DNA of 64,000 nucleotides from an uncultured Schaedlerella sp. (GTDB taxonomy: Bacteria; Bacillota; Clostridia; Lachnospirales; Lachnospiraceae): the NCBI GenBank assembly GCA_934435195.1, contig CAKSAJ010000007.1:41253-105252 (forward strand). The letters run 5' to 3'. The notes below the pieces were generated by a model that was not told the origin of the DNA, did not search any database, and worked only from the letters and a program-made list of their open reading frames with translations. Made by a program: the position numbers and the translations under genes. Below are positions 49,922-59,120 of this stretch, in pieces. The first letter of the stretch is position 1; every line of letters starts with the position of its first letter.

Positions 49922-51658
49922 ATGAAACAAAGAAAGATAACTGAAGGTAATAAAGAAAAGAAAATCAACAATAGGGATTTTAAGGAAACAGATAAATTCA
50001 CAGAAGCTGAGGATGATGCATTTGAAGAAGTAGACGAGAACTTGGAAAATGAGGATGATGCATTTGAAGAGGTAGATGAAAGTGCAGAAATCGAGGAGAA
50101 TGATTTTACAGAAGCAGATGCTCAGGATGAAGAATTTTCTGAAGAGGCAGACGATATAGAGGAATATGAAGAATCAGAAAATGAAGATTTGTTTACATCT
50201 CAAGATGATTTCACAAGTGAGATTATAGATTTGGACGATAAGACAGATAAGAAAAAAATTAAAAAAGGGAAAAAAGTATTGTGGATAACACTGGGATCAA
50301 TAGCAGGTGTGATTGCAATTGTTTATTTAGGAATATCAATTTTCTTTATGTCGCATTATTATATAAATACAGAGATTAATGGTCATGATTTTTCTATGAA
50401 AACAGCAGCAGATGTTGAAAAATATATGAAAGATCAAGTGAAAAATTACAGTTTAACAGTGTTGGAGATGGACCAGGCAGTAGATATTATTGATGGTGAT
50501 AAGATTGATCTGGAGTATAAAGCAACCGATGAAGCTGAAGTTGCAATTAAAGACCAGAATGCTTTTTTATGGCCAGCTGGTATTTTTTCTAAGAAATCCT
50601 GTCAGATTGAACTGGAGGTTTCGTATGATGAAAGTAAATTGCAACAAGAGATTCAAAATCTGCAAACAGTGACGAGAGAACAAATAGAACCTAAATCAGC
50701 ATATCCTAAATTTGATGGGAATCAATTTGTGATTGAGCCGGAAGTAAAAGGTACTGCGGTAGACCAGGATGTATTGAATGAAAAAATCAATCAATATATT
50801 ACAGAGTTTAAATCAGAGCTTGATATGGAAAAAGAAGGGTGCTATAAGAAACCTGTTTATACTTCTGATTCAAAAGAGGTAAAAGCTGCTTGTGATGAGA
50901 TGAACAAGTACTTACAGGCAAGTATTACATATACAATGACAGAGAATGTAGTTGTTGATAAATCTGTTATTAATAGCTGGGTAACAGTAGATGATAATAT
51001 GAAAGTTTCTTTTAATGAGAATGCAGTCAGAGACTGGTTAACAGCATTTGGAGATAAATATGATACAGTAGGAACTACCAGAACAATTACGACGCCTACA
51101 GGAAAAACAGTAGAAGTTTCTGGTGGAACATATGGCTGGTCAATTGATGAAGATACTGAATTTACAGCATTGACAAACAGTATTAAGAATGGAGAAGTTG
51201 TTACAAAAGAGCCGGCATATTATCAGACAGCAGCATCACATAGTGCACAAGACTGGGGTGATACTTATGCGGAAGTAGATATTTCGGCACAGCATATGTG
51301 GTATATCTCAGGGGGCTCGGTTGTGCTGGAGACCGATGTTGTTACAGGTGAGCCGATTCCGGAAAAAGAAACAACCTTGGGAGTATACGATATTTTGGAA
51401 AAATCCTTAAATAAAACTTTGATCGGAGAAGATAATCCGGTTACCGGAAAGCCAATTTATCAGACACCGGTATCATATTGGATGCGTGTTACATGGAGCG
51501 GTATTGGCTTTCATGATGCGATATGGCAGCCTGCTTTTGGAGGAACACTCTATCGAGATGGATTAGGTTCACACGGATGTATTAACATGCCGCTTGATAT
51601 GGCAGCAGCATTATATAATGTAATATCAGTGGGTACTCCGGTCATTGTTCATAATTAG
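49922..51658 (+). CDS. L,D-transpeptidase with PGBD4-like region
   Basis: A 578-residue membrane-anchored cell-wall enzyme. Residues 1 to about 117 are cytoplasmic and very acidic, with a 14-residue tandem repeat (EDDAFEEVDE units). One transmembrane helix is at about 119-143. The external part (about 145-440) resembles the peptidoglycan-binding PGBD4/VanW-linked region. The C-terminal YkuD domain (about 445-578) ends in SHGCINMPLD with catalytic Cys553, His551 and the upstream GFHDAIW histidine. It makes or exchanges 3-3 peptide cross-links. Confidence 0.92.
   Translation: MKQRKITEGNKEKKINNRDFKETDKFTEAEDDAFEEVDENLENEDDAFEEVDESAEIEENDFTEADAQDEEFSEEADDIEEYEESENEDLFTSQDDFTSEIIDLDDKTDKKKIKKGKKVLWITLGSIAGVIAIVYLGISIFFMSHYYINTEINGHDFSMKTAADVEKYMKDQVKNYSLTVLEMDQAVDIIDGDKIDLEYKATDEAEVAIKDQNAFLWPAGIFSKKSCQIELEVSYDESKLQQEIQNLQTVTREQIEPKSAYPKFDGNQFVIEPEVKGTAVDQDVLNEKINQYITEFKSELDMEKEGCYKKPVYTSDSKEVKAACDEMNKYLQASITYTMTENVVVDKSVINSWVTVDDNMKVSFNENAVRDWLTAFGDKYDTVGTTRTITTPTGKTVEVSGGTYGWSIDEDTEFTALTNSIKNGEVVTKEPAYYQTAASHSAQDWGDTYAEVDISAQHMWYISGGSVVLETDVVTGEPIPEKETTLGVYDILEKSLNKTLIGEDNPVTGKPIYQTPVSYWMRVTWSGIGFHDAIWQPAFGGTLYRDGLGSHGCINMPLDMAAALYNVISVGTPVIVHN
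50009..50092 (+). repeat. Imperfect 42-bp tandem repeat coding for acidic repeats
   Basis: GAGGATGATGCATTTGAAGA occurs at 50009 and again at 50051, one 42-base (14-codon) period apart; the rest of the unit has diverged. It lies in the cytoplasmic acidic tail of the L,D-transpeptidase. Confidence 0.8.
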
Positions 51659-51716
51659 TGAACGAATAGATTTAGAGTTGTATTAGATGTTTGTTTAAAA
51701 TTATATAAGAAAAAGC

Positions 51717-51755
51717 AAAATAGGACAGCTTCTTTGAAAACAGCTGTCCTATTTT
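51717..51755 (+). terminator. Terminator-like hairpin before tgt
   Basis: A perfect 14-bp stem, AAAATAGGACAGCT (51717-51730) with AGCTGTCCTATTTT (51742-51755), and an 11-base loop. Only four T residues belong to the 3' arm, and the tgt Shine-Dalgarno follows at once, so termination may be partial. Confidence 0.7.
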
Positions 51756-51769
51756 AGGAAGAGGAGATT

Positions 51770-52903
51770 ATGTACGAGTTATTAAAAAAAGATGGGAAAG
51801 CAAAACGCGGTCGTTTTCATACAGTGCATGGAACAATCGAAACACCCGTATTTATGAATGTTGGAACAGCAGCAGCAATTAAAGGTGCAGTTTCTACAGA
51901 TGATTTACGTCAGATAAAAACACAGGTAGAGTTATCTAATACATATCATCTGCACGTGCGTCCGGGAGATGAAGTTGTAAAGAAATTAGGTGGTTTACAT
52001 CAGTTTATGAACTGGGACAAACCGATTTTGACAGATTCGGGCGGATTTCAAGTGTTTTCTCTGGCTGATTTAAGAAAGATTAAAGAAGAGGGTGTGCATT
52101 TTCATTCGCATATAGACGGACGTAAAATTTTCATGGGACCTGAGCAGAGTATGCAGATTCAGTCCAATCTTGCATCTACTATAGCGATGGCGTTTGACGA
52201 GTGTCCATCGAGTGTTGCAGATCGTAGATATATGGAAAATTCGGTTGCACGTACAACACGCTGGTTGAAACGATGTAAGGATGAAATGGAGAGGTTAAAT
52301 TCATTGCCGGATACAATCAACAAGCAACAGTTACTGTTTGGAATAAACCAAGGCGGAGTATACGAAGATATTCGAGTTGAACACGCAAAACAGATTGCAA
52401 AACTGGATTTACCGGGATATGCGGTAGGCGGTCTGGCAGTGGGTGAAAGCCACGAAGAGATGTATCGCATTCTAGATGCAGTTGTTCCGGTATTGCCTGA
52501 AAATAAACCAACATATTTGATGGGGGTTGGAACACCGGCTAATATATTAGAAGCAGTTGACAGAGGTGTTGATTTCTTTGACTGTGTATATCCAAGTCGT
52601 AATGGACGTCATGGGCATGTTTATACGAATCATGGCAAGTTGAATTTGTTTAATGCGAAATTTGAACTTGATAATCGTCCAATAGAAGAAGGGTGTCAGT
52701 GTCCGGCATGCAGAAGCTATAGCAGAGCATATATTCGTCATCTTCTGAAAGCAAAAGAAATGTTGGGTATGCGACTTTGTGTATTACATAATTTGTATTT
52801 TTATAACACAATGATGGAAGAAATAAGAGATGCTATTGATGCAGGAGAGTACCAGGCATACAAAAAACGCAAATTAGACAATATGTCACAACCATTAGAA
52901 TAA
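51770..52903 (+). CDS. tgt: tRNA-guanine transglycosylase
   Basis: A 377-residue TGT that exchanges guanine 34 of GUN anticodons for preQ1 on the way to queuosine. The catalytic Asp89 is in LTDSGGFQVFSL, with the second aspartate in FFDCVYPSRNGRHG. The zinc site is CQCPACRSYSRAYIRHLL (near residues 305-323). RBS GGAAGAGGAG. The order tgt-yajC is very common in bacteria. No queuosine biosynthesis genes (queCDE or queA) are visible here, so preQ1 may be salvaged or made elsewhere. Confidence 0.97.
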   Translation: MYELLKKDGKAKRGRFHTVHGTIETPVFMNVGTAAAIKGAVSTDDLRQIKTQVELSNTYHLHVRPGDEVVKKLGGLHQFMNWDKPILTDSGGFQVFSLADLRKIKEEGVHFHSHIDGRKIFMGPEQSMQIQSNLASTIAMAFDECPSSVADRRYMENSVARTTRWLKRCKDEMERLNSLPDTINKQQLLFGINQGGVYEDIRVEHAKQIAKLDLPGYAVGGLAVGESHEEMYRILDAVVPVLPENKPTYLMGVGTPANILEAVDRGVDFFDCVYPSRNGRHGHVYTNHGKLNLFNAKFELDNRPIEEGCQCPACRSYSRAYIRHLLKAKEMLGMRLCVLHNLYFYNTMMEEIRDAIDAGEYQAYKKRKLDNMSQPLE

Positions 52904-52949
52904 AAATATAAAAATTTATAAAAAAGGCAAAGAAAAAACAAAAATTAAC

Positions 52950-52978
52950 TTGAAGAATAGTTGATTTATGTGTATAGT
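52950..52978 (+). promoter_or_regulatory. Possible internal promoter before yajC
   Basis: TTGAAG (52950-52955), 17-base spacer, TATAGT (52973-52978) preceded by TG, 35 bases before yajC. Confidence 0.6.
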
Positions 52979-53012
52979 AATAGTATTGCTTTTTAATATA
53001 GGAGGATATATC

Positions 53013-53297
53013 ATGCAAGGGATTGGAATTATTTTAATTTATGTTGTAATTCTTGGTGCAATGTGGTTCTTACTTATGAGACCTCAGAAAAAAGAACAGA
53101 AGAGAGTTCAGGCAATGCTTTCAACAATGGAAGTCGGAGATACAGTTTTAACAACAAGCGGGTTTTATGGCGTTATTATTGATATCTCAGAAGAAGATGT
53201 GATTGTAGAATTCGGTAACAATAAAAACTGCCGTATTCCAATGCAGAAAGCTGCAATTGCACAGCTTGAGAAGCCAGGAACATCTACAGAGGCATAA
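53013..53297 (+). CDS. yajC: Preprotein translocase subunit YajC
   Basis: A 94-residue single-pass membrane protein, an accessory subunit of SecDF. The transmembrane helix is at about residues 3-22, followed by the signature MWFLLMRPQKKEQKRVQAMLSTMEVGDTVLTTSGFYG. An earlier ATG at 52968 is rejected: GGAGGA at 53001-53006 is 6 bases before 53013 and the family starts at this point. secD and secF are not in the window. Confidence 0.97.
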   Translation: MQGIGIILIYVVILGAMWFLLMRPQKKEQKRVQAMLSTMEVGDTVLTTSGFYGVIIDISEEDVIVEFGNNKNCRIPMQKAAIAQLEKPGTSTEA

Positions 53298-53300
53298 ATG

Positions 53301-53335
53301 AAAGGGGTGAAAAGTCAAACTTTTCATCCTTTTTT
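53301..53335 (+). terminator. Terminator of tgt-yajC
   Basis: A 14-bp stem with G-T pairs (53301-53314 with 53320-53333), 5-base loop, ending in a T-run. Confidence 0.8.
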
Positions 53336-53356
53336 ATTGCGGAAATTTATCGAATA

Positions 53357-53385
53357 TTCACTTTTTATTGCTTCTTTTTTATAAT
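53357..53385 (+). promoter_or_regulatory. Possible upstream promoter of the leuB cluster
   Basis: TTCACT (53357-53362), 17-base spacer, exact TATAAT (53380-53385). Confidence 0.5.
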
Positions 53386-53412
53386 TATGCAACACTTTTA
53401 CGAATTAAAGGG

Positions 53413-53441
53413 TTGAAACGAAAGCGAAAATACGTTATTAT
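53413..53441 (+). promoter_or_regulatory. Promoter of the leuB cluster
   Basis: TTGAAA (53413-53418), 17-base spacer, TATTAT (53436-53441), 84 bases before leuB. The leader is too short for a T-box and I see none. Confidence 0.7.
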
Positions 53442-53524
53442 AAGTACATTCGAGCAATTAAATGTAGAATATATGATCCGTGGCAAACGGATAAACCATT
53501 TTATTTATGGAAGGGTGAAACATT

Positions 53525-54613
53525 ATGAAACTGAAAATTGGTGTGATTAAAGGAGACGGTATCGGACCGGAAGTTGTAAATGAAGCAATGAAAGTGTTAG
53601 ATAAAGTCGGTGTTGTATACGGCCATGAATTTGACTATACACAACTTTTAATGGGAGGAGCATCGATTGATACATACGGAGTTCCATTGACGGATGAGAC
53701 AATTGAACTTGCAAAGAATAGTGATGCAGTATTACTTGGATCTATAGGTGGAGATGCTAAGACATCACCTTGGTATAAACTGGAACCATCTAAAAGACCG
53801 GAAGCGGGCTTGCTGAAGATTAGAAAAGCATTGAATCTGTTTGCAAATTTAAGACCGGCGGTGCTATATGACGAATTAAAAGGAGCCTGTCCTTTAAAAG
53901 AAGAAATTACAGAGGGCGGCTTTGATATGATGATCATGCGTGAGCTGACTGGTGGCTTGTATTTTGGAGAACGTTCGACGGAAGAGAAAAATGGTGTTCT
54001 AACAGCGACAGATTCTCTGACATATACAGAAGATGAAATACGACGTATTGCAAAGCGTGGTTTTGACATTGCGATGAAACGTCGTAAAAAAGTCACGAGT
54101 GTAGATAAAGCAAATGTGTTGGATTCATCCAGATTATGGCGCAAAGTCGTAGAAGAAGTTGCAAAAGACTATCCGGAAGTAACTTTAGAACACATGCTTG
54201 TAGATAATTGTGCAATGCAGCTTGTGAAAAACCCACGCCAGTTTGATGTTATTTTAACAGAGAATATGTTTGGAGATATTCTTTCGGATGAAGCAAGTAT
54301 GGTGACTGGTTCCATAGGAATGCTTGCATCAGCAAGTCTGAATGAAACAAAATTTGGAATGTATGAACCCAGCGGCGGATCAGCACCGGATATTGCAGGA
54401 AAAGGAATTGCCAATCCGATCGCAACAATTCTTTCAGCAGCAATGATGCTTCGTTTTTCATTTGATCTGGATCAGGAAGCGAATGCTATTGAAAATGCTG
54501 TAGAGAACGTATTAAAAGACGGATATCGTACAATCGATATTATGTCGGACGGAAAAGTACAGATTGGAACAGCAGAAATGGGAGATAAAATCTGCTCATA
54601 TATTACAAAATAG
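53525..54613 (+). CDS. leuB: 3-Isopropylmalate dehydrogenase
   Basis: A 362-residue NAD-dependent decarboxylating dehydrogenase of leucine synthesis. The start MKLKIGVIKGDGIGPEV is typical. RPEAGLLKIRKALNLFANLRPA (around 91-112) is the substrate loop of LeuB rather than of isocitrate dehydrogenase, and the Tyr of the TDSLTYTEDEI region, plus NMFGDILSDEASMVTGSIGMLASAS and EPSGGSAPDIAGKG, complete the active site. leuA, leuC and leuD are not in the window. It is first in leuB-ilvD-ilvB-serC-serA. Confidence 0.96.
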   Translation: MKLKIGVIKGDGIGPEVVNEAMKVLDKVGVVYGHEFDYTQLLMGGASIDTYGVPLTDETIELAKNSDAVLLGSIGGDAKTSPWYKLEPSKRPEAGLLKIRKALNLFANLRPAVLYDELKGACPLKEEITEGGFDMMIMRELTGGLYFGERSTEEKNGVLTATDSLTYTEDEIRRIAKRGFDIAMKRRKKVTSVDKANVLDSSRLWRKVVEEVAKDYPEVTLEHMLVDNCAMQLVKNPRQFDVILTENMFGDILSDEASMVTGSIGMLASASLNETKFGMYEPSGGSAPDIAGKGIANPIATILSAAMMLRFSFDLDQEANAIENAVENVLKDGYRTIDIMSDGKVQIGTAEMGDKICSYITK

Positions 54614-54645
54614 ATAAAAGTCATAAAAAGAGAGGATGAATTGTC

Positions 54646-56319
54646 ATGAGAAGTGATACAGTAACAAAAGGTATGCAGCAGGCACCACATCGTTCTTTGT
54701 TTAACGCACTTGGATTAACGAAGGAAGAATTAGAACGACCATTGATCGGAGTTGTAAGTTCTTATAATGAGATTGTCCCTGGACATATGAATCTGGATAA
54801 GATTACAGAAGCTGTAAAATTAGGAGTTGCAATGGCTGGCGGTACGCCAATTATGGTTCCGGCAATTGCAGTGTGCGACGGAATTGCTATGGGACATATC
54901 GGGATGAAATATTCTCTGGTAACAAGAGATTTGATAGCAGATTCGACAGAAGCACTTGCGATGGCACACCAGTTTGATGGCTTGGTTATGATTCCAAACT
55001 GTGATAAAAACGTGCCAGGATTACTTATGGCAGCTGCAAGAGTAAATATTCCTACTATTTTTGTAAGTGGAGGACCAATGCTCGCAGGTCATGTAAAGGG
55101 CGAAAAAAGAAGTTTGTCAAGTATGTTCGAAGCAGTCGGTTCTTATGCTGCAGGGAAGATGACAGAGGAAGATGTCTGTGAATTTGAAAATAAAGTTTGT
55201 CCGACATGCGGATCGTGTTCGGGAATGTATACTGCAAACAGTATGAACTGTTTAACAGAAGTTCTTGGTATGGGGCTTCCTGGAAACGGAACAATTCCAG
55301 CAGTTTATTCTGCAAGAATCCAGCTTGCAAAACATGCAGGAATGCAGGTGATGGAACTTGTGAGAAATAATATCCGTCCAAGAGATATTATGACAGAGGA
55401 TGCAATTTTGAATGCATTGACAGTAGACATGGCGTTGGGCTGCTCTACAAATAGTATGCTTCATATTCCTGCGATCGCACATGAGATTGGAATGGATTTC
55501 GAGATTGATTTTGCAAATGGAATCAGCGAGAAAACACCAAATCTTTGTCATCTTGCACCGGCAGGTCCGACATATATGGAAGATTTGAATGAAGCAGGCG
55601 GTGTTCCTGCTGTGATGAATGAATTAAATAAAAAAGGACTTCTTCATACAGAATGTTTAACAGTCACAGGAAAAACGGTTGGAGAGAATATTGCCGGAGC
55701 AGTAAATAGAAATCCGGAAGTTATACGTCCAATTGACAATCCATATACTCCAACAGGAGGATTAGCAGTTTTAAAAGGTAATCTTGCACCAGACGGAAGT
55801 GTTGTAAAACGATCTGCAGTTGTTGATGAAATGTTGGTACATGAGGGACCTGCAAGAGTATTTGATTGTGAAGATGATGCTATCGCAGCAATCAAAGGAG
55901 GTAAAATTAAAGCTGGGGATGTTGTTGTGATTCGTTATGAAGGACCAAAGGGTGGTCCGGGAATGCGTGAAATGTTGAACCCGACATCTGCAATTGCAGG
56001 AATGGGATTGGGTTCATCGGTAGCGTTGATCACAGATGGTCGTTTCAGTGGGGCTTCCAGAGGTGCTTCTATCGGACATGTTTCTCCGGAAGCAGCAGTT
56101 GGAGGACCAATAGCGTTGGTAGAAGAAGGAGATATTATTAAAATCAATATCCCAGAGCTTTCTATTCAGCTTGATGTATCAGAAGAAGAACTTGCTGAAA
56201 GAAAATCAAAATGGGTTCCAAGAGAACCAAAAGTGAAAACAGGTTATCTTGCAAGATATGCATCTATGGTTACATCTGGAAACCGAGGAGCAATTTTGGA
56301 AGTACCAAAAAACAATTAG
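54646..56319 (+). CDS. ilvD: Dihydroxy-acid dehydratase
   Basis: A 557-residue iron-sulfur dehydratase that makes 2-keto acids for valine and isoleucine. Cys119 (PNCDKNVPG) and Cys191 (CPTCGSCSGM) are cluster ligands. The position that holds a third cysteine in [2Fe-2S]-type enzymes (PCN motif) reads NEIVPGHMNL here, like E. coli IlvD, so a [4Fe-4S], oxygen-sensitive cluster is predicted. GRFSGASRGASIGHVSPEA near 465-483 is a family signature. It follows leuB by 32 bases. Confidence 0.97.
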   Translation: MRSDTVTKGMQQAPHRSLFNALGLTKEELERPLIGVVSSYNEIVPGHMNLDKITEAVKLGVAMAGGTPIMVPAIAVCDGIAMGHIGMKYSLVTRDLIADSTEALAMAHQFDGLVMIPNCDKNVPGLLMAAARVNIPTIFVSGGPMLAGHVKGEKRSLSSMFEAVGSYAAGKMTEEDVCEFENKVCPTCGSCSGMYTANSMNCLTEVLGMGLPGNGTIPAVYSARIQLAKHAGMQVMELVRNNIRPRDIMTEDAILNALTVDMALGCSTNSMLHIPAIAHEIGMDFEIDFANGISEKTPNLCHLAPAGPTYMEDLNEAGGVPAVMNELNKKGLLHTECLTVTGKTVGENIAGAVNRNPEVIRPIDNPYTPTGGLAVLKGNLAPDGSVVKRSAVVDEMLVHEGPARVFDCEDDAIAAIKGGKIKAGDVVVIRYEGPKGGPGMREMLNPTSAIAGMGLGSSVALITDGRFSGASRGASIGHVSPEAAVGGPIALVEEGDIIKINIPELSIQLDVSEEELAERKSKWVPREPKVKTGYLARYASMVTSGNRGAILEVPKNN

Positions 56320-56332
56320 GAGGTGCCTGGGG

Positions 56333-58006
56333 GTGCAGTTGACAGGATCAGAAATAGTAATTGAATGCTTAAAAGAACAAGGCGTGGACACTGTATTTGG
56401 TTATCCGGGAGGAGCAATTCTTAATGTGTATGATGCATTGTATAAGCATCGTTCGGAAATACGCCATATCTTAACATCGCATGAACAGGGAGCTTCACAT
56501 GCAGCAGATGGATATGCAAGAGCTACAGGAAAAGTTGGAGTATGCCTGGCTACCAGCGGCCCTGGTGCTACCAATCTGGTGACAGGAATTGCAACAGCTT
56601 ACATGGATTCCGTACCGTTAGTAGCTATTACATGTAATGTAGGGGTGTCTTTACTTGGCAAAGACAGTTTTCAGGAAATAGACATTACTGGTATTACAAT
56701 GCCGATCACAAAGCATAATTATATTGTAAAAGATGTAAATGATTTGGCAGACACCATTCGTAAAGCCTTTGATATTGCAAGAAGTGGCAGACCGGGACCG
56801 GTGCTGATCGATATTCCAAAAGATGTTACGGCAGAGAAAACTGAATACATAAAAGCAGAGCCTGTAGTGACAAAAAAATCCGCTATAGAAATTAAAGAGG
56901 AAGATATTGATCTGGCAGTTTCAATGATTGAGAAGTCCGAAAAACCATTTGTTTTTGTAGGTGGCGGAGCAGTGATCTCTAATGCAAATCAAGAATTGAT
57001 GAAATTTGTAAATTTGGTGGATGCACCGGTTACAGATTCATTAATGGGAAAAGGAGCATTTCCGGGAACTGATGAACGTTATACAGGAATGCTTGGCATG
57101 CATGGAACAAAAGCCTCAAATTATGGTGTAAGTGAATGCGATTTGTTGGTTGTAATCGGAGCACGTTTTTCGGATCGTGTAACAGGAAACACGGCAAAAT
57201 TTGCAAAAAATGCAAAAATTCTCCAGATTGATATTGATCCTGCGGAGATGAATAAAAATGTATTGATCACTGCAGGAGTTGTAGGAGATATTGCAGAAGT
57301 ATTAAATAAAATAAATAGCAAATTAAAACAGCAATCTCATACAGAATGGATTAAAAAAATCAAAGAGTATAAACAAAATTATCCGTTAAAATATCATGAA
57401 GCCGGATTGACAGGACCATTTATAATAGAAGAAATTTATCGCCAGACAAATGGAAATGCAATCATTACAACAGAAGTAGGACAGCATCAGATGTGGGCAG
57501 CCCAATATTATAAATACAGTGAACCTAGAACGCTTCTTACATCGGGTGGCTTAGGAACAATGGGATATGGTCTTGGTGCATCATTAGGAGCCAAGGTGGG
57601 ATGTCCTGACAAGACTGTTATAAATATTGCCGGGGATGGATGTTTCCGTATGAACATGAATGAAATTGCTACAGCAGTAAGACATCAGATTCCAATTATC
57701 GAGGTCGTTATTAATAATCATGTTTTGGGTATGGTTCGTCAGTGGCAGAATTTATTTTATGAAGAGCGTTATTCGGCAACAGTGTTAAATGATAGCGTTG
57801 ACTTTGTAAAATTAGCAGAAGCGATGGGCGCAAAGGGAATTTGTGCAACATCAAGAGAAGAATTCAAATCAGCTTTCGAAGAGGCATTAAAAGCAAATGT
57901 ACCAGTATTGATTGATTGTCAGATTGACTGTGACGATAAGGTATGGCCGATGGTTGCGCCAGGAAAAGCAATCAGTGATGTATTTGACGAAGATGATATG
58001 AAATAG
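56333..58006 (+). CDS. ilvB: Acetolactate synthase, large subunit
   Basis: A 557-residue ThDP enzyme that condenses pyruvate into acetolactate for valine and leucine. GYPGGAILNVYDAL and THEQ-like SHEQGASHAADGYARA hold the catalytic glutamate; GDGCFRMNMNE...NNHVLGMVRQW is the ThDP/Mg motif. GTG 56333 is taken as the start because AGGAGGTG at 56318-56325 lies 7 bases upstream; earlier in-frame starts would overlap ilvD heavily. The regulatory subunit ilvN and ilvC are not adjacent. Confidence 0.96.
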   Translation: MQLTGSEIVIECLKEQGVDTVFGYPGGAILNVYDALYKHRSEIRHILTSHEQGASHAADGYARATGKVGVCLATSGPGATNLVTGIATAYMDSVPLVAITCNVGVSLLGKDSFQEIDITGITMPITKHNYIVKDVNDLADTIRKAFDIARSGRPGPVLIDIPKDVTAEKTEYIKAEPVVTKKSAIEIKEEDIDLAVSMIEKSEKPFVFVGGGAVISNANQELMKFVNLVDAPVTDSLMGKGAFPGTDERYTGMLGMHGTKASNYGVSECDLLVVIGARFSDRVTGNTAKFAKNAKILQIDIDPAEMNKNVLITAGVVGDIAEVLNKINSKLKQQSHTEWIKKIKEYKQNYPLKYHEAGLTGPFIIEEIYRQTNGNAIITTEVGQHQMWAAQYYKYSEPRTLLTSGGLGTMGYGLGASLGAKVGCPDKTVINIAGDGCFRMNMNEIATAVRHQIPIIEVVINNHVLGMVRQWQNLFYEERYSATVLNDSVDFVKLAEAMGAKGICATSREEFKSAFEEALKANVPVLIDCQIDCDDKVWPMVAPGKAISDVFDEDDMK

Positions 58007-58036
58007 AAATGAAAGCAAAAATAGGAGGAACAAAAA

Positions 58037-59119
58037 ATGAGCAGAGTGTATAACTTTTCAGCCGGACCGGCTGTGCTTCCAGAGGAAGTGCTTCAGGCAG
58101 CAGCAGATGAAATGATGGATTACAAGGGAACAGGAATGTCCGTTATGGAGATGAGCCATCGCTCGAAACCATTTGAAGAAATCATTACAGAAGCAGAAGC
58201 AGACCTGCGAGATTTGATGGGAATTCCAGATAATTATAAAGTGTTATTCCTGCAGGGTGGAGCTTCACAGCAATTTGCTGCAATTCCAATGAACCTGATG
58301 AAAAATGGTGTGGCAGATTACATCATTACAGGACAGTGGGCAAAAAAAGCAGCACAGGAAGCAGAAAAATATGGAAAGGTAAACAGAATTGCTTCATCTG
58401 AAGATAAAGTATTTTCTTATATACCTGATTGCTCGGATCTTCCAATCGATGATAATGCAGATTATGTATATATCTGTGAAAATAATACAATCTATGGAAC
58501 AAAGTATAAGGAGCTTCCAAATACAAAAGGAAAGATTTTAGTAGCTGATGTTTCTTCTTGCTTTTTGTCTGAACCTGTTGATGTGACAAAGTATGGTGTT
58601 ATTTATGGTGGTGTTCAGAAAAATATCGGACCGGCCGGAACAGTTATCGTTATTATTCGTGAAGACCTGATTCGTGACGATGTACTTCCGGGTACACCTA
58701 CAATGTTGAAATATAAAACACAGGCTGATGCAAAATCTTTGTATAATACACCGCCGGCATATGGTATTTATATTTGCGGTAAAGTATTCAAATGGCTCAA
58801 GAAAATGGGTGGGCTTGAAGTGATGAAAGAAAGAAATGAAAAGAAAGCAAAATTGCTTTATGATTTTCTGGATCAGAGTCAGTTATTTAAAGGGACAGTT
58901 GTTAAAGAAGACCGCTCCTTGATGAATGTTCCTTTTGTAACAGGAAATGAAGAATTAGATGCTAAATTTGTAAAAGAAGCAAAAGCAGCCGGACTTGAAA
59001 ACCTGAAAGGACATAGAACAGTTGGTGGTATGCGTGCCAGCATTTATAATGCAATGCCATATGAAGGTGTTGAAGCACTCGTTGCATTTATGAAAAAATT
59101 TGAGGAGGAGAACTTATAA
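58037..59119 (+). CDS. serC: Phosphoserine aminotransferase
   Basis: A 360-residue class V aminotransferase that makes phosphoserine from 3-phosphohydroxypyruvate and glutamate. The start MSRVYNFSAGPAVLPEEVL is diagnostic. The PLP lysine is Lys195 in GGVQKNIGPAG. GHRTVGGMRASIYNA near the C-terminus binds the substrate. It is 30 bases after ilvB, with serA 1 base after its stop. Confidence 0.97.
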   Translation: MSRVYNFSAGPAVLPEEVLQAAADEMMDYKGTGMSVMEMSHRSKPFEEIITEAEADLRDLMGIPDNYKVLFLQGGASQQFAAIPMNLMKNGVADYIITGQWAKKAAQEAEKYGKVNRIASSEDKVFSYIPDCSDLPIDDNADYVYICENNTIYGTKYKELPNTKGKILVADVSSCFLSEPVDVTKYGVIYGGVQKNIGPAGTVIVIIREDLIRDDVLPGTPTMLKYKTQADAKSLYNTPPAYGIYICGKVFKWLKKMGGLEVMKERNEKKAKLLYDFLDQSQLFKGTVVKEDRSLMNVPFVTGNEELDAKFVKEAKAAGLENLKGHRTVGGMRASIYNAMPYEGVEALVAFMKKFEEENL

Positions 59120-59120
59120 G

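Noticed and set aside
53368..53550. 60-codon frame ahead of leuB
   Set aside because: It spans the leuB promoter and overlaps the leuB start; no Shine-Dalgarno. I treat the gap as promoter region.
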